From assembly GCA_964393405.1 (NCBI GenBank), contig CAYMTR010000072.1, positions 1 through 10,484 of the forward strand: a stretch of DNA of 10,484 nt. Direction: 5' to 3'. The DNA is from CAYMTR01 sp964393405 (GTDB lineage: Bacteria; Bacteroidota; Bacteroidia; Bacteroidales; Prolixibacteraceae). Shown here piece by piece: positions 1 to 7,476 of this stretch. Each line of letters opens with the position of its first letter. Position 1 is the first letter of the stretch. The notes under the pieces were generated by a model. It did not search any database. It worked only from the letters and a program-made list of their open reading frames with translations, and was not told where the DNA came from. The translations under genes were made by a program, and so were the position numbers.

Positions 1-354
1 AGAACCTAAAAATAAACAATTAAAAATCAGTGGGTTTTAAGTGCCCACTACTGAGAACATATATATACTCAATTAGAAATATTTTAGTTTGAATAGTACG
101 TTAATAGTTATATTTATACCAAAGATGAACTAAAATATGAAAAAAATAAGTCATCGTTAATAAGTAAACAGTTCCTAAAGATCACGATAGAAGTTTGCGG
201 TTTTTCAGCATCATTGTCTTCAATTCTTAAAAAATATACATCAGTATAAAACTGAATTGGAGACTAAAATGACTGCTAATTTTCAACTAATTCAAGTGCG
301 AATTTTTCGCAAATCTGTGTTCATGGAGTATACCTGATGACACTGTTTATCTTG
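1..354. other. Intergenic region, no gene recognised
   Basis: AT-rich stretch downstream of the minus-strand glycosyltransferase pair. All frames are broken by stops; the longest plausible reading is about 22 codons on the plus strand from the ATG near 270 and resembles nothing I know. Two inverted repeats are visible: a hairpin at 29-49 (listed separately as a possible terminator) and a perfect TGCGAA-TTT-TTCGCA dyad at 297-311, which has no T-run after it on either strand and so is not terminator-like. No promoter matching TAnnTTTG with a well-spaced TTTG was evident. Confidence 0.6.
22..49 (-). terminator. Possible intrinsic terminator (minus strand)
   Basis: AGTGGG at 29-34 pairs with CCCACT at 44-49 around a nine-base loop. 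Read on the minus strand the hairpin is followed, after two bases, by a run of five T (22-26) in AT-rich sequence. The stem is only six base pairs and lies about 300 bases past the stop codon of the nearest minus-strand gene, so it could end that transcript or be fortuitous. Confidence 0.3.
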
Positions 355-1332
355 TTATAATGGGCTTAAATTCAGTATCCTAAATAATTGATCAAGCAAT
401 CGTGTATTTTGCAAATTACCCGATGGAATAAAACTTTCAATTGAGTTAATACAATCAGCTAAATCATCCACTTCATTTGATACTAAAACAAAACCTAACT
501 TTTTAAACTCATCGGCTATCTCGAACTGGTGATTATCAATGTGTTCATTATATTTTGCAGAACGTGGTACGACAATAACTTTTGTTCCCATCTGCAAAGC
601 ATTTACTATAGAACCTGTTCCACTATGGCTTATAACATATTCACTCTCACTCATAATGTTTTGCATCTCAGAGAAATCGCACCATTTAAAATATTCATAA
701 TTCTTTGGCTTATAATCACTTAAGCCTATTTGAGCAATTACTCTTTGCTTTATTATTCCCGATTCGACCAAATTATCCAATTGCTGCAATAAACGGTTGA
801 ATTGATATTCAGATGATCCAACAGTAACAAAAACCTGATTCTTCTTAATTTTTCTATTCCCAATTGTGATATTAAAAATCGAGCCTGAATATATTCTGTT
901 TTTATAATAATCGCCTAGTTTGGGCCATTGATAAAGCGTGAAATCTGAAAACCTATTGATTCTTCTACCAAATGTTGAAGGTTTATCTACCCGTGCAAAA
1001 CTTTCAATAAATATAACCTTCTTAAAGAATAGCTTGGCAATTAAACATGTTGCCATTGCAGCCCCAGCCCCAGTAGTAATTACAATATCAGGTCTCTCCT
1101 TAAGAAATACGCTGATACTATCTATGATATTAGTTAAAAGATTTCCGTTATCTCTAATATCCCGGATAAAATAGTGCCTGTGAATGGTACTATTCAGGAA
1201 AGACATAGAATCTTCCCTATTTAACGTTACCAGAAAAATATCACTTTTTCTGATCAATGGATTAATGAGTTCTTTAATTTGATTAAAATGTCCACCTGCA
1301 CTACAAACCAAACATATCTTATAAGTTTTCAT
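355..1332 (-). CDS. Fused Alg14/Alg13-like (PssD-PssE-type) glycosyltransferase
   Basis: A 325-residue protein built from two halves that are usually separate bacterial proteins. Residues 1-155 look like Alg14/PssD/CpsF, the membrane-recruiting partner: SAGGH at 11-15, TTGAG at 87-91 and the QWPKL segment at 135-139. Residues 165-320 look like Alg13/PssE/CpsG, the GT28 C-terminal, nucleotide-sugar-binding half: FVTVGSS at 168-174, SHSGTGSI at 235-242, VPR at 255-257 and the NEHIDNHQ motif at 262-269. In known systems this pair adds the second sugar to a lipid-linked primer (GlcNAc in eukaryotes; Glc, GlcA or Gal in exopolysaccharide and capsule pathways) at the cytoplasmic membrane face. Donor and acceptor cannot be read here. 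It overlaps the upstream GT4 gene by 14 bases, indicating translational coupling; AGGGA lies about seven bases before the ATG. Confidence 0.85.
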   Translation of the reverse strand: MKTYKICLVCSAGGHFNQIKELINPLIRKSDIFLVTLNREDSMSFLNSTIHRHYFIRDIRDNGNLLTNIIDSISVFLKERPDIVITTGAGAAMATCLIAKLFFKKVIFIESFARVDKPSTFGRRINRFSDFTLYQWPKLGDYYKNRIYSGSIFNITIGNRKIKKNQVFVTVGSSEYQFNRLLQQLDNLVESGIIKQRVIAQIGLSDYKPKNYEYFKWCDFSEMQNIMSESEYVISHSGTGSIVNALQMGTKVIVVPRSAKYNEHIDNHQFEIADEFKKLGFVLVSNEVDDLADCINSIESFIPSGNLQNTRLLDQLFRILNLSPL

Positions 1333-2404
1333 ATAATTCCCTGTGTGCAGTTGCGTTTCTCTTGTTAGTATAATTCATTAGCACTCTGTCTCTTGAAGCA
1401 GAACCAAATTCTAAACGAATTGTAGGATTGTCAAGTAAATATTGAATAGCCTTTTGAATTTCCTCTGTTTTTTGGGGTTCAACAATTAACCCTGTGTTAC
1501 CATGTATTTGAACCTCAGGAACCCCAGATTTCAAATTTGTACATATAACAGGAAGCTTACAAATCATTGCTTCGAGTTGGACAATTCCGAATGCTTCACT
1601 TTTTTCAATAGAGGGCAAAACAAACAGATCGCTGGCATAATAATAAGGTAACAGATTGTCAACATTAGATAAAAACACAATATTATTTGAGTTTTCGGCT
1701 AATTTTTTCAGTCTTTTCTCTTCCTCACCTTTACCTATAATTAATAAAACACAGTCCAAATCCTTTACAGCATTTATAAGGTAGTCCAATCCTTTATAAT
1801 AGGTAAGTCTGCCAACAAATAACACAATACTCTTTTGGTATGTTTCTTTTATCAGGTTAGATTCAGCTAAGACAGAATCACTGCAAGCAAATTTACTCTC
1901 ATCTATCCCTAATGGAATAATAGAGCATTTATTGATAAATTGGTTTAAAATGTTCGAATATATTATATTGTTTCTTGCAGTGACAATAATGCGGTTAGCT
2001 ATTTTTAATATTCTGATTTGAAGAAACTTATAAAAGTAAAAAAGGGTTTTCTGTTTAGTAACATCATAATGGTAGGTAACAACAAGTTTCTTTCCTTGTC
2101 GGAAAAGCAAACACGCCAACGCTCCCAACGGATTGGGTTCATGCAGATGTATTATATCCCCATCAAATTTCCAGACATATTTAAAAATTGAAAATGATAT
2201 TGGAGTAGAAAAAAGTAAAATATTCCTTTTAAGTCTGATTAATCTTTTACCAAAAAAACTTTCAATTGAGCCCTTTCCTTCATGACTAAAAACCAAAATT
2301 TCAAAATCTATTTGATCTTTTAATGAAAAACATAGATTGTATAAATGATCTTCCATACCCCCCTTAAATGGAGGAAAGTACTTACCGATGAATAAAACTT
2401 TCAT
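1319..2404 (-). CDS. Glycosyltransferase family 4 (GT-B fold)
   Basis: A 361-residue protein of normal length for a retaining GT4 enzyme, with no signal peptide, so cytoplasmic or peripheral to the membrane. The N-terminal lobe begins with the typical strand and glycine loop, MKVLFIGKYFPPFKGGMEDH (1-20), and has HLHEPNPLG at 86-94. The C-terminal lobe has FVGRLTYYKGLDYLI at 196-210, GKGEEEKRL at 224-232, and the donor-binding E-x7-E region SEAFGIVQLEAM at 269-280. GT4 enzymes move a sugar from a nucleotide donor to a growing lipid-linked glycan; the sugar cannot be predicted. It is the first gene of a two-gene minus-strand unit and overlaps the Alg14/Alg13-type gene after it, so the two probably add consecutive sugars of one repeat unit. 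A Bacteroidota-type promoter candidate sits about 50 bases upstream. An AAAGGA abuts the ATG, too close to be a good ribosome site. Confidence 0.92.
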   Translation of the reverse strand: MKVLFIGKYFPPFKGGMEDHLYNLCFSLKDQIDFEILVFSHEGKGSIESFFGKRLIRLKRNILLFSTPISFSIFKYVWKFDGDIIHLHEPNPLGALACLLFRQGKKLVVTYHYDVTKQKTLFYFYKFLQIRILKIANRIIVTARNNIIYSNILNQFINKCSIIPLGIDESKFACSDSVLAESNLIKETYQKSIVLFVGRLTYYKGLDYLINAVKDLDCVLLIIGKGEEEKRLKKLAENSNNIVFLSNVDNLLPYYYASDLFVLPSIEKSEAFGIVQLEAMICKLPVICTNLKSGVPEVQIHGNTGLIVEPQKTEEIQKAIQYLLDNPTIRLEFGSASRDRVLMNYTNKRNATAHRELYENL

Positions 2405-2455
2405 TCCTTTCTTAAACTAAGACCCCTTTTTATCAAAAAAAAGACAATTTACATA

Positions 2456-2486
2456 CAAATGTAAGAATTGATAGTTACATATCAAC
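2456..2486 (-). promoter_or_regulatory. Candidate Bacteroidota promoter for the GT4-Alg14/13 pair
   Basis: On the minus strand TACATTTG (2456-2463) matches TAnnTTTG exactly; 19 bases further upstream GTTG (2483-2486) matches the -33 TTTG at three of four positions. Transcription would start near 2449, leaving a leader of about 45 bases before the ATG at 2404. A TTACAT-ACAA-ATGTAA dyad (2449-2464) covers the -7 box and could be an operator or chance. The site lies next to the transposase remnant, so an insertion-sequence origin is possible. Confidence 0.45.
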
Positions 2487-2545
2487 ATGGTATAATCAGA
2501 TAGTTATTAACATTTACATCGAATTGAGTCTATATAAATATATCT

Positions 2546-3097
2546 GTTGTGGCTTAAATATTGACCCGTTTGTGGACGCATTATAACGCAAGATATTGAG
2601 TCAAATTATACTCGTACATACCTACCTTACATGCAGTTGAGGTCTATTCCATAGCGCTTAGGCGTAACATATTACTGTTTCAAGTAACATATTTGAAAGC
2701 CAATGGAAAAGACACATGCAAACTCTACTTCACTACATACACTCAAATGAATCCTGTGATTTATTGTTTTTATTACTATAACCAGTTCCAAATTGAATTT
2801 CTCAACCGCGATGGTAAACAACATATCGAACTAAATGACTCTCAAACCAGAAGCTAAAACAAACTTCATTCCCAGTTCAAAGCGTCACTCACTTCAATTA
2901 ATATTGACGAGGGCACGCACTGGTTAAGTACCACCAACGAAAAACGGGGAGCGTTTTTCAATGTCATACTTTAAACAACGAACCACAATATATTAATAAT
3001 GAATCGATTATTTGACATGTTCTTTATTTGCCCATACTCTGTCAAAAATCAGAACTATATCAAGGAACTTATATTATACGGCACTATGATCGCCTAA
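2546..3097 (+). pseudogene. Decayed IS4-type transposase, C-terminal part
   Basis: Found by reading translations through stop codons. From 2603 to 3097 one frame gives a recognisable IS4-superfamily C-terminus of the Bacteroidota kind: LYFTTYTQM (about 2723-2749), then FQIEFLNRDGKQHIELNDSQ, then NKLHSQFKASLTSINI, THWL, and KELILYGTMIA before the stop. The YREK signature Y-x2-R-x3-E-x6-K is visible with Tyr at 2774, Glu at 2795 and Lys at 2816; the Arg is replaced by Gln (2783). In-frame stops interrupt it at 2855-2857 and 2972-2974. Further left, VVA (2546-2554) and PFVDAL (2566-2583, another frame) resemble the VVADAYFSKKPFVDAL region of intact relatives, implying a frameshift and a deletion before 2603. 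The N-terminal half and first catalytic Asp are missing, so it is dead. Its stop overlaps that of the minus-strand lyase-like gene. Family assignment is from memory of such transposases. Confidence 0.8.
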
Positions 3098-5991
3098 AAA
3101 TTTAACGAACCACTGTTATTAATAATAAGCTTTTCTTTGATAACCCTATTCGCTATTTGCAGCACAACAAAGTACAATCCATTTGAAATACCTGACAGGT
3201 CAATATTATCTTGGACTGTTAACCCTGTCCTCTCAATCCGCTTTGTGAAAATCGTATTGCCTGCAATATCCAGCACTTTCAGTATCGACCAATCATAATC
3301 AAAATCCTCATCAAGTTGTTCAAGGTTGATTTCTGAAAGTACATTGACCTTCCCTGAGGAGGGATTAGGATATAGTTTCATAACCAATGATTCCGTCGAA
3401 TTGTCCTTGTTATCATAGAGTAACCCGGTATATTCATAAGCACCAATATCCGGAACGCTTGCCACTGGTAATTTGATTCCATTAAGATCTTGTGCCAGTT
3501 TAATATCAAATCCTGTATTAATTGCTGGGGAGCTTGCTTTCAGCGTAAAATTATTATAAATATCTATGAACTGAGGATCTGAATTAAATGAATTCAAATC
3601 GATTTTAATATCTTGTTGCAATTGTCTTAAATTGTTATAGCTTACTTCAGCGATTTTAATATATCCTTCCTGTTCAGGGTAAAAAATATTGTGATCCGAG
3701 GATATTTTACCCGCTCCAAGGATAAGTGCTTTCTGCCCGGGTGAGGTCATATAGAATATATTATTAAATAAGGTCAATTCAGCATAGGTTATTGAAAGTG
3801 ATTCTCCATTGTCAACAAAAACATTATTATAAACATTGGCCCTGGATTGATTACTATTTATATTCACAGCAGTGTTACAAGTTTTGAAAATATTATAGTA
3901 GATATCATTGGTTGTTGCTGATGAATAAATACCTTCATTTGCACTGGTAATAATATTGTATTTTGAAACAAGTGTTTTACCACTTACCATTTTAATAGCA
4001 CTAGACTTTCCGGTCAATACGCAATGATCAATTATTATGCTGTCACATGTGCTTCCTAGGAAATAAACATTACTTACTGCATTTTCAGCCTTTAAACTTA
4101 AATTTTGTAGTTTTATGTATGATTTTTCAAAACCACAAATTAAGTAAGCATTTGTTTGACTAGTGATTTCAGGTATTTCTCCCTCACCATAAGCACCCAA
4201 TGTTACGTTATTAGCGCTGATCAAAAGTTTTTCAATCTGTGTGGATGTTCCTCTTTTTTGCAAATAAGTATATCCTTCTTTAAAAGTAATATCCTGCCAC
4301 GAATCGAAAGGGTGATCTATGGAACCGTTTTCAAGCAAATCGTTACTGTTATTCGGATCCAGATAAACCGTTTTTGATGAACCTATCAGATCGATGTTAA
4401 TTATGGCAATGCTGCTTTCTGGTTCCAGTCCATCGTCAGTAACTTTGATTTCGAGTTTATATGAGATTGTTCCAGGTCCAAAAATATAGTTTTTTACAGT
4501 TGATAATTCACCATTCAGACTGTTTAAGGAGAATAATCCCTTCTCATTTCCTGATATGATCGAATATCTCAGGTGTTGATCTGTATCTTTGTCTGTTGCA
4601 ATTATGGCACCAATAAGATTGTTTGTAAAAGCAGATTGCTGTACGGTGAATCGCTGAGTATTTATCACAGGTGCATTGTTTACCATTTCAACAGGTGGAG
4701 TGCCTATCATATCAATGTTAATTGTGGCAATGCTGCTTTCTGGTTTCAGTCCATCGTCAGTAACTTTGATTCCAAGCTTATATGAGATTGTATCAGGTTC
4801 AAAAACATAGTTTTTTACGGTTGTTAATTCACCATTCTGACTATTTAAGGAGAATATTCCCTTCTCATTTCCTGATATGATCGAATATCTCAGGTGTTGA
4901 CCTGCATCTTTATCCGTTGCATTTATGGTACCGATAAGATTGTTTGAAAAAGAGGATTGCTGTACGGTGAATTGTTGAGTATTTATAACCGGTGCATTGT
5001 TTACCATTTCAACAGGTGGAGTGCTTACAGTACTTTCAAATTCACGCCAGGGTATAATGTTACGGTCAGTTGCACTAAGCGTATGTCCATAAGGTATACC
5101 TTTTAAGCCCTCTTTATATGTATATAATATGACATTATCAAATCTCACCCATTCAGGAATGGGATTTCCGTATTTCTCACCACTTCCACCAAAAAATGTA
5201 TACATCCGCAGATAATCTATATTTAGATTATCTGTATGTCTAAATAATAAATGTGAAATCTGAAGAACGAGTTTGCCGTCAAAATAAGCCTCAAGAATTC
5301 CATCTAAGTTACCACCACCAGTGAGTTTTATAGAATTTAAAACCATCCTGTAAGTAATATTATGCCAGGTTCCTGGGGTACATTTTACAGGAGAACCGCT
5401 CGTGTATTCAATAACAGCTTTTGCAGCAGCTAAATCATTTTTCGGATAGTTATGTCCCCAAATAATAGTTTGGCCATAAGGTGTGGTTTGATAAGGGAAG
5501 TAAATATAAAAACCGATCTCTGAATCTTCATGAAACATCATACCTCCAGAAAATCCATCATAGCCAGTTGGTACAATGCCGGGTTTTATTGTTCCGCCCT
5601 GAACAGAAGGCAATTTACCACCAAGTTGAAACTTAAATCCAGGCATAAAAAGGATGTCATAAGAAACATAAACTTCATCACCAGTTTCAATTGGAGTCCA
5701 CCATTGTCCACCGCCTTGTGAAGCCCCAACTGACTTTAAAGGGAAGTCGAATTGAATCGCTTTTGAATCAATTAATGCGTCCGTAACTATCTTAGTTTCT
5801 GCCTGTCTGTTATTCCAGGCTGGATGTTGCCAATCTTCAATATACTCATCATACTGGTAATATCCGAGCGTATTTTTTTCGAAATTGTGCTTAAAAATTA
5901 CATTTAGGTCATCTAAACTATTCTGTGCAGATGTTTTTAAGATAACAAGAAAACATAACACAAATAACGCTTTCATCCTCATCCTCTCCAT
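3094..5991 (-). CDS. Secreted PL14-like lyase / cadherin / beta-helix protein with T9SS tail
   Basis: 965 residues, modular and exported. Residues 1-22 are a signal peptide. Residues 30-292 resemble polysaccharide lyase family 14 (alginate or glucuronan lyases, a beta-jelly roll): YVSYDILFMPGF, GGKLPSVQGG (124-133), GTWHNITYRMVLN, DGILEAYFDGKLVL, YTFFGGS and RFDNVILY. Two 107-residue cadherin-like repeats follow (325-431 and 432-538), with TDKD and KVTDDGLxPESS calcium-type motifs. Residues 541-855 are a right-handed parallel beta-helix with NNVF/NNIF-type rungs and the usual closing SPAINTGFD...PDIGAYEY. Residues 871-965 form a T9SS type A sorting domain (LYPNPSSGKV, IAGNTIF, SGISNGLYFVVL). 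It should cross the outer membrane by T9SS and be anchored or released. Lyase activity is inferred and one expected Arg is Gly. Starts at Met4 (5982) or Met6 (5976) are also possible; GAGGG precedes Met1. Confidence 0.88.
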   Translation of the reverse strand: MERMRMKALFVLCFLVILKTSAQNSLDDLNVIFKHNFEKNTLGYYQYDEYIEDWQHPAWNNRQAETKIVTDALIDSKAIQFDFPLKSVGASQGGGQWWTPIETGDEVYVSYDILFMPGFKFQLGGKLPSVQGGTIKPGIVPTGYDGFSGGMMFHEDSEIGFYIYFPYQTTPYGQTIIWGHNYPKNDLAAAKAVIEYTSGSPVKCTPGTWHNITYRMVLNSIKLTGGGNLDGILEAYFDGKLVLQISHLLFRHTDNLNIDYLRMYTFFGGSGEKYGNPIPEWVRFDNVILYTYKEGLKGIPYGHTLSATDRNIIPWREFESTVSTPPVEMVNNAPVINTQQFTVQQSSFSNNLIGTINATDKDAGQHLRYSIISGNEKGIFSLNSQNGELTTVKNYVFEPDTISYKLGIKVTDDGLKPESSIATINIDMIGTPPVEMVNNAPVINTQRFTVQQSAFTNNLIGAIIATDKDTDQHLRYSIISGNEKGLFSLNSLNGELSTVKNYIFGPGTISYKLEIKVTDDGLEPESSIAIINIDLIGSSKTVYLDPNNSNDLLENGSIDHPFDSWQDITFKEGYTYLQKRGTSTQIEKLLISANNVTLGAYGEGEIPEITSQTNAYLICGFEKSYIKLQNLSLKAENAVSNVYFLGSTCDSIIIDHCVLTGKSSAIKMVSGKTLVSKYNIITSANEGIYSSATTNDIYYNIFKTCNTAVNINSNQSRANVYNNVFVDNGESLSITYAELTLFNNIFYMTSPGQKALILGAGKISSDHNIFYPEQEGYIKIAEVSYNNLRQLQQDIKIDLNSFNSDPQFIDIYNNFTLKASSPAINTGFDIKLAQDLNGIKLPVASVPDIGAYEYTGLLYDNKDNSTESLVMKLYPNPSSGKVNVLSEINLEQLDEDFDYDWSILKVLDIAGNTIFTKRIERTGLTVQDNIDLSGISNGLYFVVLQIANRVIKEKLIINNSGSLNF
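4380..5021 (-). repeat. Tandem 321-bp direct repeat inside the lyase-like gene
   Basis: Two head-to-tail copies, about 4701-5021 (encoding residues 325-431) and 4380-4700 (residues 432-538). The spacing is fixed by the shared block taccatttcaacaggtgga at 4681 and 5002. Each encodes a cadherin-like module starting PPVEMVNNAPVINTQ. By eye the copies differ at about 17 of 100 aligned residues, so the duplication looks fairly recent and in frame; the linker is duplicated too. Confidence 0.95.
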
Positions 5992-6069
5992 ATCACACCC
6001 TCATTTAAATTAAACATTAATTTTTGACCAACAACATATTTATAGTGACGAAATACTATTTTTTTTTGC

Positions 6070-6103
6070 CAAGTATACGTTTATAATTGATTAAAGTTAC
6101 AAA
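6070..6103 (-). promoter_or_regulatory. Candidate promoter of the lyase-like gene
   Basis: On the minus strand TATACTTG (6070-6077) matches the Bacteroidota -7 box TAnnTTTG at all but one position, and TTTG (6100-6103) lies 22 bases upstream, inside the usual 19-23 range. Transcription would start near 6063, leaving a leader of roughly 70 bases to the ATG at 5991. Confidence 0.45.
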
Positions 6104-6158
6104 CTCATTAAAAAACCACAAATTGGCAATTTTGTTATTCTCAGTCTGAAAAATATGG

Positions 6159-6195
6159 TTTGAAATACAAAATATCAAATAAGTGCCTATCTTTG
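6159..6195 (+). promoter_or_regulatory. Candidate promoter of the GT2 gene
   Basis: TATCTTTG (6188-6195) is an exact match to the -7 box TAnnTTTG. TTTG at 6159-6162 could serve as the -33 element, but the 25-base spacer is longer than usual. The start would fall near 6202, giving a leader of about 37 bases. It stands back to back with the promoter candidate of the lyase-like gene in the same 247-base divergent region. Confidence 0.45.
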
Positions 6196-6238
6196 CCGAA
6201 GAACTTCAATATTTTAGTACTATAGATTTTAGACCATT

Positions 6239-7159
6239 ATGGAAGATTTATTAACAATTGCCTTACCTGTATATAAAAGAACAGAATACATTAGATCAGC
6301 TATAAATAGCGCTGTTAATCAAAGCGTTAAATGCAGGGTTCTTATAATTGACAATAACTCACCGCATGATGAATTCAAAAAAATAGCAGAGTCCTATAAT
6401 AATCCCTTGCTTAAATATATAAAGACATCCGAAACAGTGCCCATGAATGAAAACTTTAATAATTGTATTCGGATTTCGGAAACGCCATGGTTAACTATCC
6501 TTCATGATGATGATTTACTGCATTGTCAGTTTGTCGAGTTGGCTCAACTGATTCTGCAAAAGCATCAGAATAAAATTGGTGGATTTGCTGTGGCAAATCA
6601 AGTAAGTGATAAGGAATGGGAAACAGGTAATCAAAAAATAGACTTTACTGATGATATTCAAGTTGTTAAGAAACCATTTTTTTATTTTAATCAGCTTTCG
6701 CCTTTTCCAGGTGTAATGATAAATAAGGAAGTGGCGTCCAAATTAGGTGGTTTCGATGCAAAACATTATCCTATAGAAGATTATGATTTTTGGTACAGGT
6801 ATTCTACAACCAAGCCTATGTTATATGTTAACCAAGAGCTTGCCTTTTATAGAACATCACCTTCCCAAGACACAGTAGATTACATTAACATAATGATAAA
6901 CAACGTATATCAATATAGATTAAGGTTGATGAAAGAAGGGAAATATAACAATTTACTTACAAGATTGGCGTTGGAACAATCAAGGATAAATAATATTAAC
7001 TACTATAAACGTGTTTATCCCTATATCAAGTTTGAAAATGATTTAATCAATGGAGAAAACTCAAATATATATCGTAAATTATTAAAAATGAGGCTCATTT
7101 CAAAAATTGCCAAAATTTATAGAAAAAAGATATCTTTTGGGAATATCAAAGAATTATAA
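6239..7159 (+). CDS. Glycosyltransferase family 2 (GT-A fold)
   Basis: 306 residues, the usual size for a small cytoplasmic inverting GT2 enzyme. The nucleotide-binding start LTIALPVYKR is at 5-14, the donor site IDNNS at 37-41, the metal-binding DXD as HDDDLL at 89-94, PGVMIN at 157-162, a GGFD loop at 170-173, and EDYDFWYRY at 180-188, which carries the likely catalytic acidic residue. The C-terminal hundred residues are basic and helical, with no membrane span seen. It should transfer one sugar from a nucleotide donor during surface glycan assembly; the sugar is not predictable. It is alone on the plus strand between two divergently or convergently placed T9SS protein genes, with its own promoter candidate, so it is not in the operon of the GT4 gene. 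No clear Shine-Dalgarno precedes the ATG, as is common in Bacteroidota. Confidence 0.92.
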   Translation: MEDLLTIALPVYKRTEYIRSAINSAVNQSVKCRVLIIDNNSPHDEFKKIAESYNNPLLKYIKTSETVPMNENFNNCIRISETPWLTILHDDDLLHCQFVELAQLILQKHQNKIGGFAVANQVSDKEWETGNQKIDFTDDIQVVKKPFFYFNQLSPFPGVMINKEVASKLGGFDAKHYPIEDYDFWYRYSTTKPMLYVNQELAFYRTSPSQDTVDYINIMINNVYQYRLRLMKEGKYNNLLTRLALEQSRINNINYYKRVYPYIKFENDLINGENSNIYRKLLKMRLISKIAKIYRKKISFGNIKEL

Positions 7160-7427
7160 ATGCTGCCTAAAAAATAGGCTGTTTAACAACATTATACATA
7201 CAAATAAGCTCTTGTTCATGGGTAAGTGTATTTTACGGCCATCCCCTACAGGCATCAATACACATGATCCCTTTCCCGTTCATGGCCCTTCCGAAAGAGT
7301 AAAAAATTGCTTTTACAGACAATCGTATTATCCATACGGACATAGTATGATGTAAAAGGATTATGATCTACAGGCATTGGTGTGTAAGGCCAGGTATTGA
7401 TTTTTTATCTGCCATTCAGCAAAAAGA
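7160..7427. other. Intergenic region with unexplained, less AT-rich centre
   Basis: Follows the GT2 stop. A small GCCTA-AAAAA-TAGGC hairpin at 7165-7179 followed by TGTTT is a weak terminator candidate for GT2. The middle, about 7225-7380, is visibly less AT-rich than other gaps here and contains two copies of CTACAGGCAT (7246 and 7368). Both strands were read: the plus frame through 7107-7355 mostly shadows the GT2 end, and on the minus strand a stretch of about 31 codons (…FGRAMNGKGIMCIDACRGWP) ends near 7231 but resembles nothing I recognise. It could be worn mobile-element debris. Confidence 0.4.
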
Positions 7428-7452
7428 CCAGCATAAAAGATCACTATGCTGG
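7428..7452. terminator. Hairpin, likely intrinsic terminator (best on minus strand)
   Basis: Perfect eight-base stem CCAGCATA (7428-7435) and TATGCTGG (7445-7452) around a nine-base loop. On the minus strand it is followed after TC by five T (7421-7425), a good terminator form and a back-up for the one at 7482-7511. On the plus strand the following ATATCTTTCTT is a poorer U-tract but could serve the GT2 gene. Confidence 0.5.
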
Positions 7453-7476
7453 ATATCTTTCTTAAAATCTCAAAAT

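Noticed and set aside
297..311. TGCGAA-TTT-TTCGCA dyad as a terminator
   Set aside because: A loop of three bases and no T-run on either strand.
529..1174. Plus-strand frames opposite the Alg14/Alg13-type gene
   Set aside because: They are antisense shadows of a gene with clear family motifs.
2405..2545. Left terminal inverted repeat of the IS remnant
   Set aside because: Compared with the sequence after the transposase stop, only TTATTAA-like matches appear, which chance explains in AT-rich DNA.
4156..5721. Three plus-strand frames opposite the lyase-like gene
   Set aside because: Antisense shadows; no motifs, and the minus-strand domains are convincing throughout.
7107..7355. Plus-strand frame of 82 codons overlapping the GT2 end
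   Set aside because: Its first part is an out-of-frame reading of the basic GT2 C-terminus and the rest has no recognisable domain or start signal.
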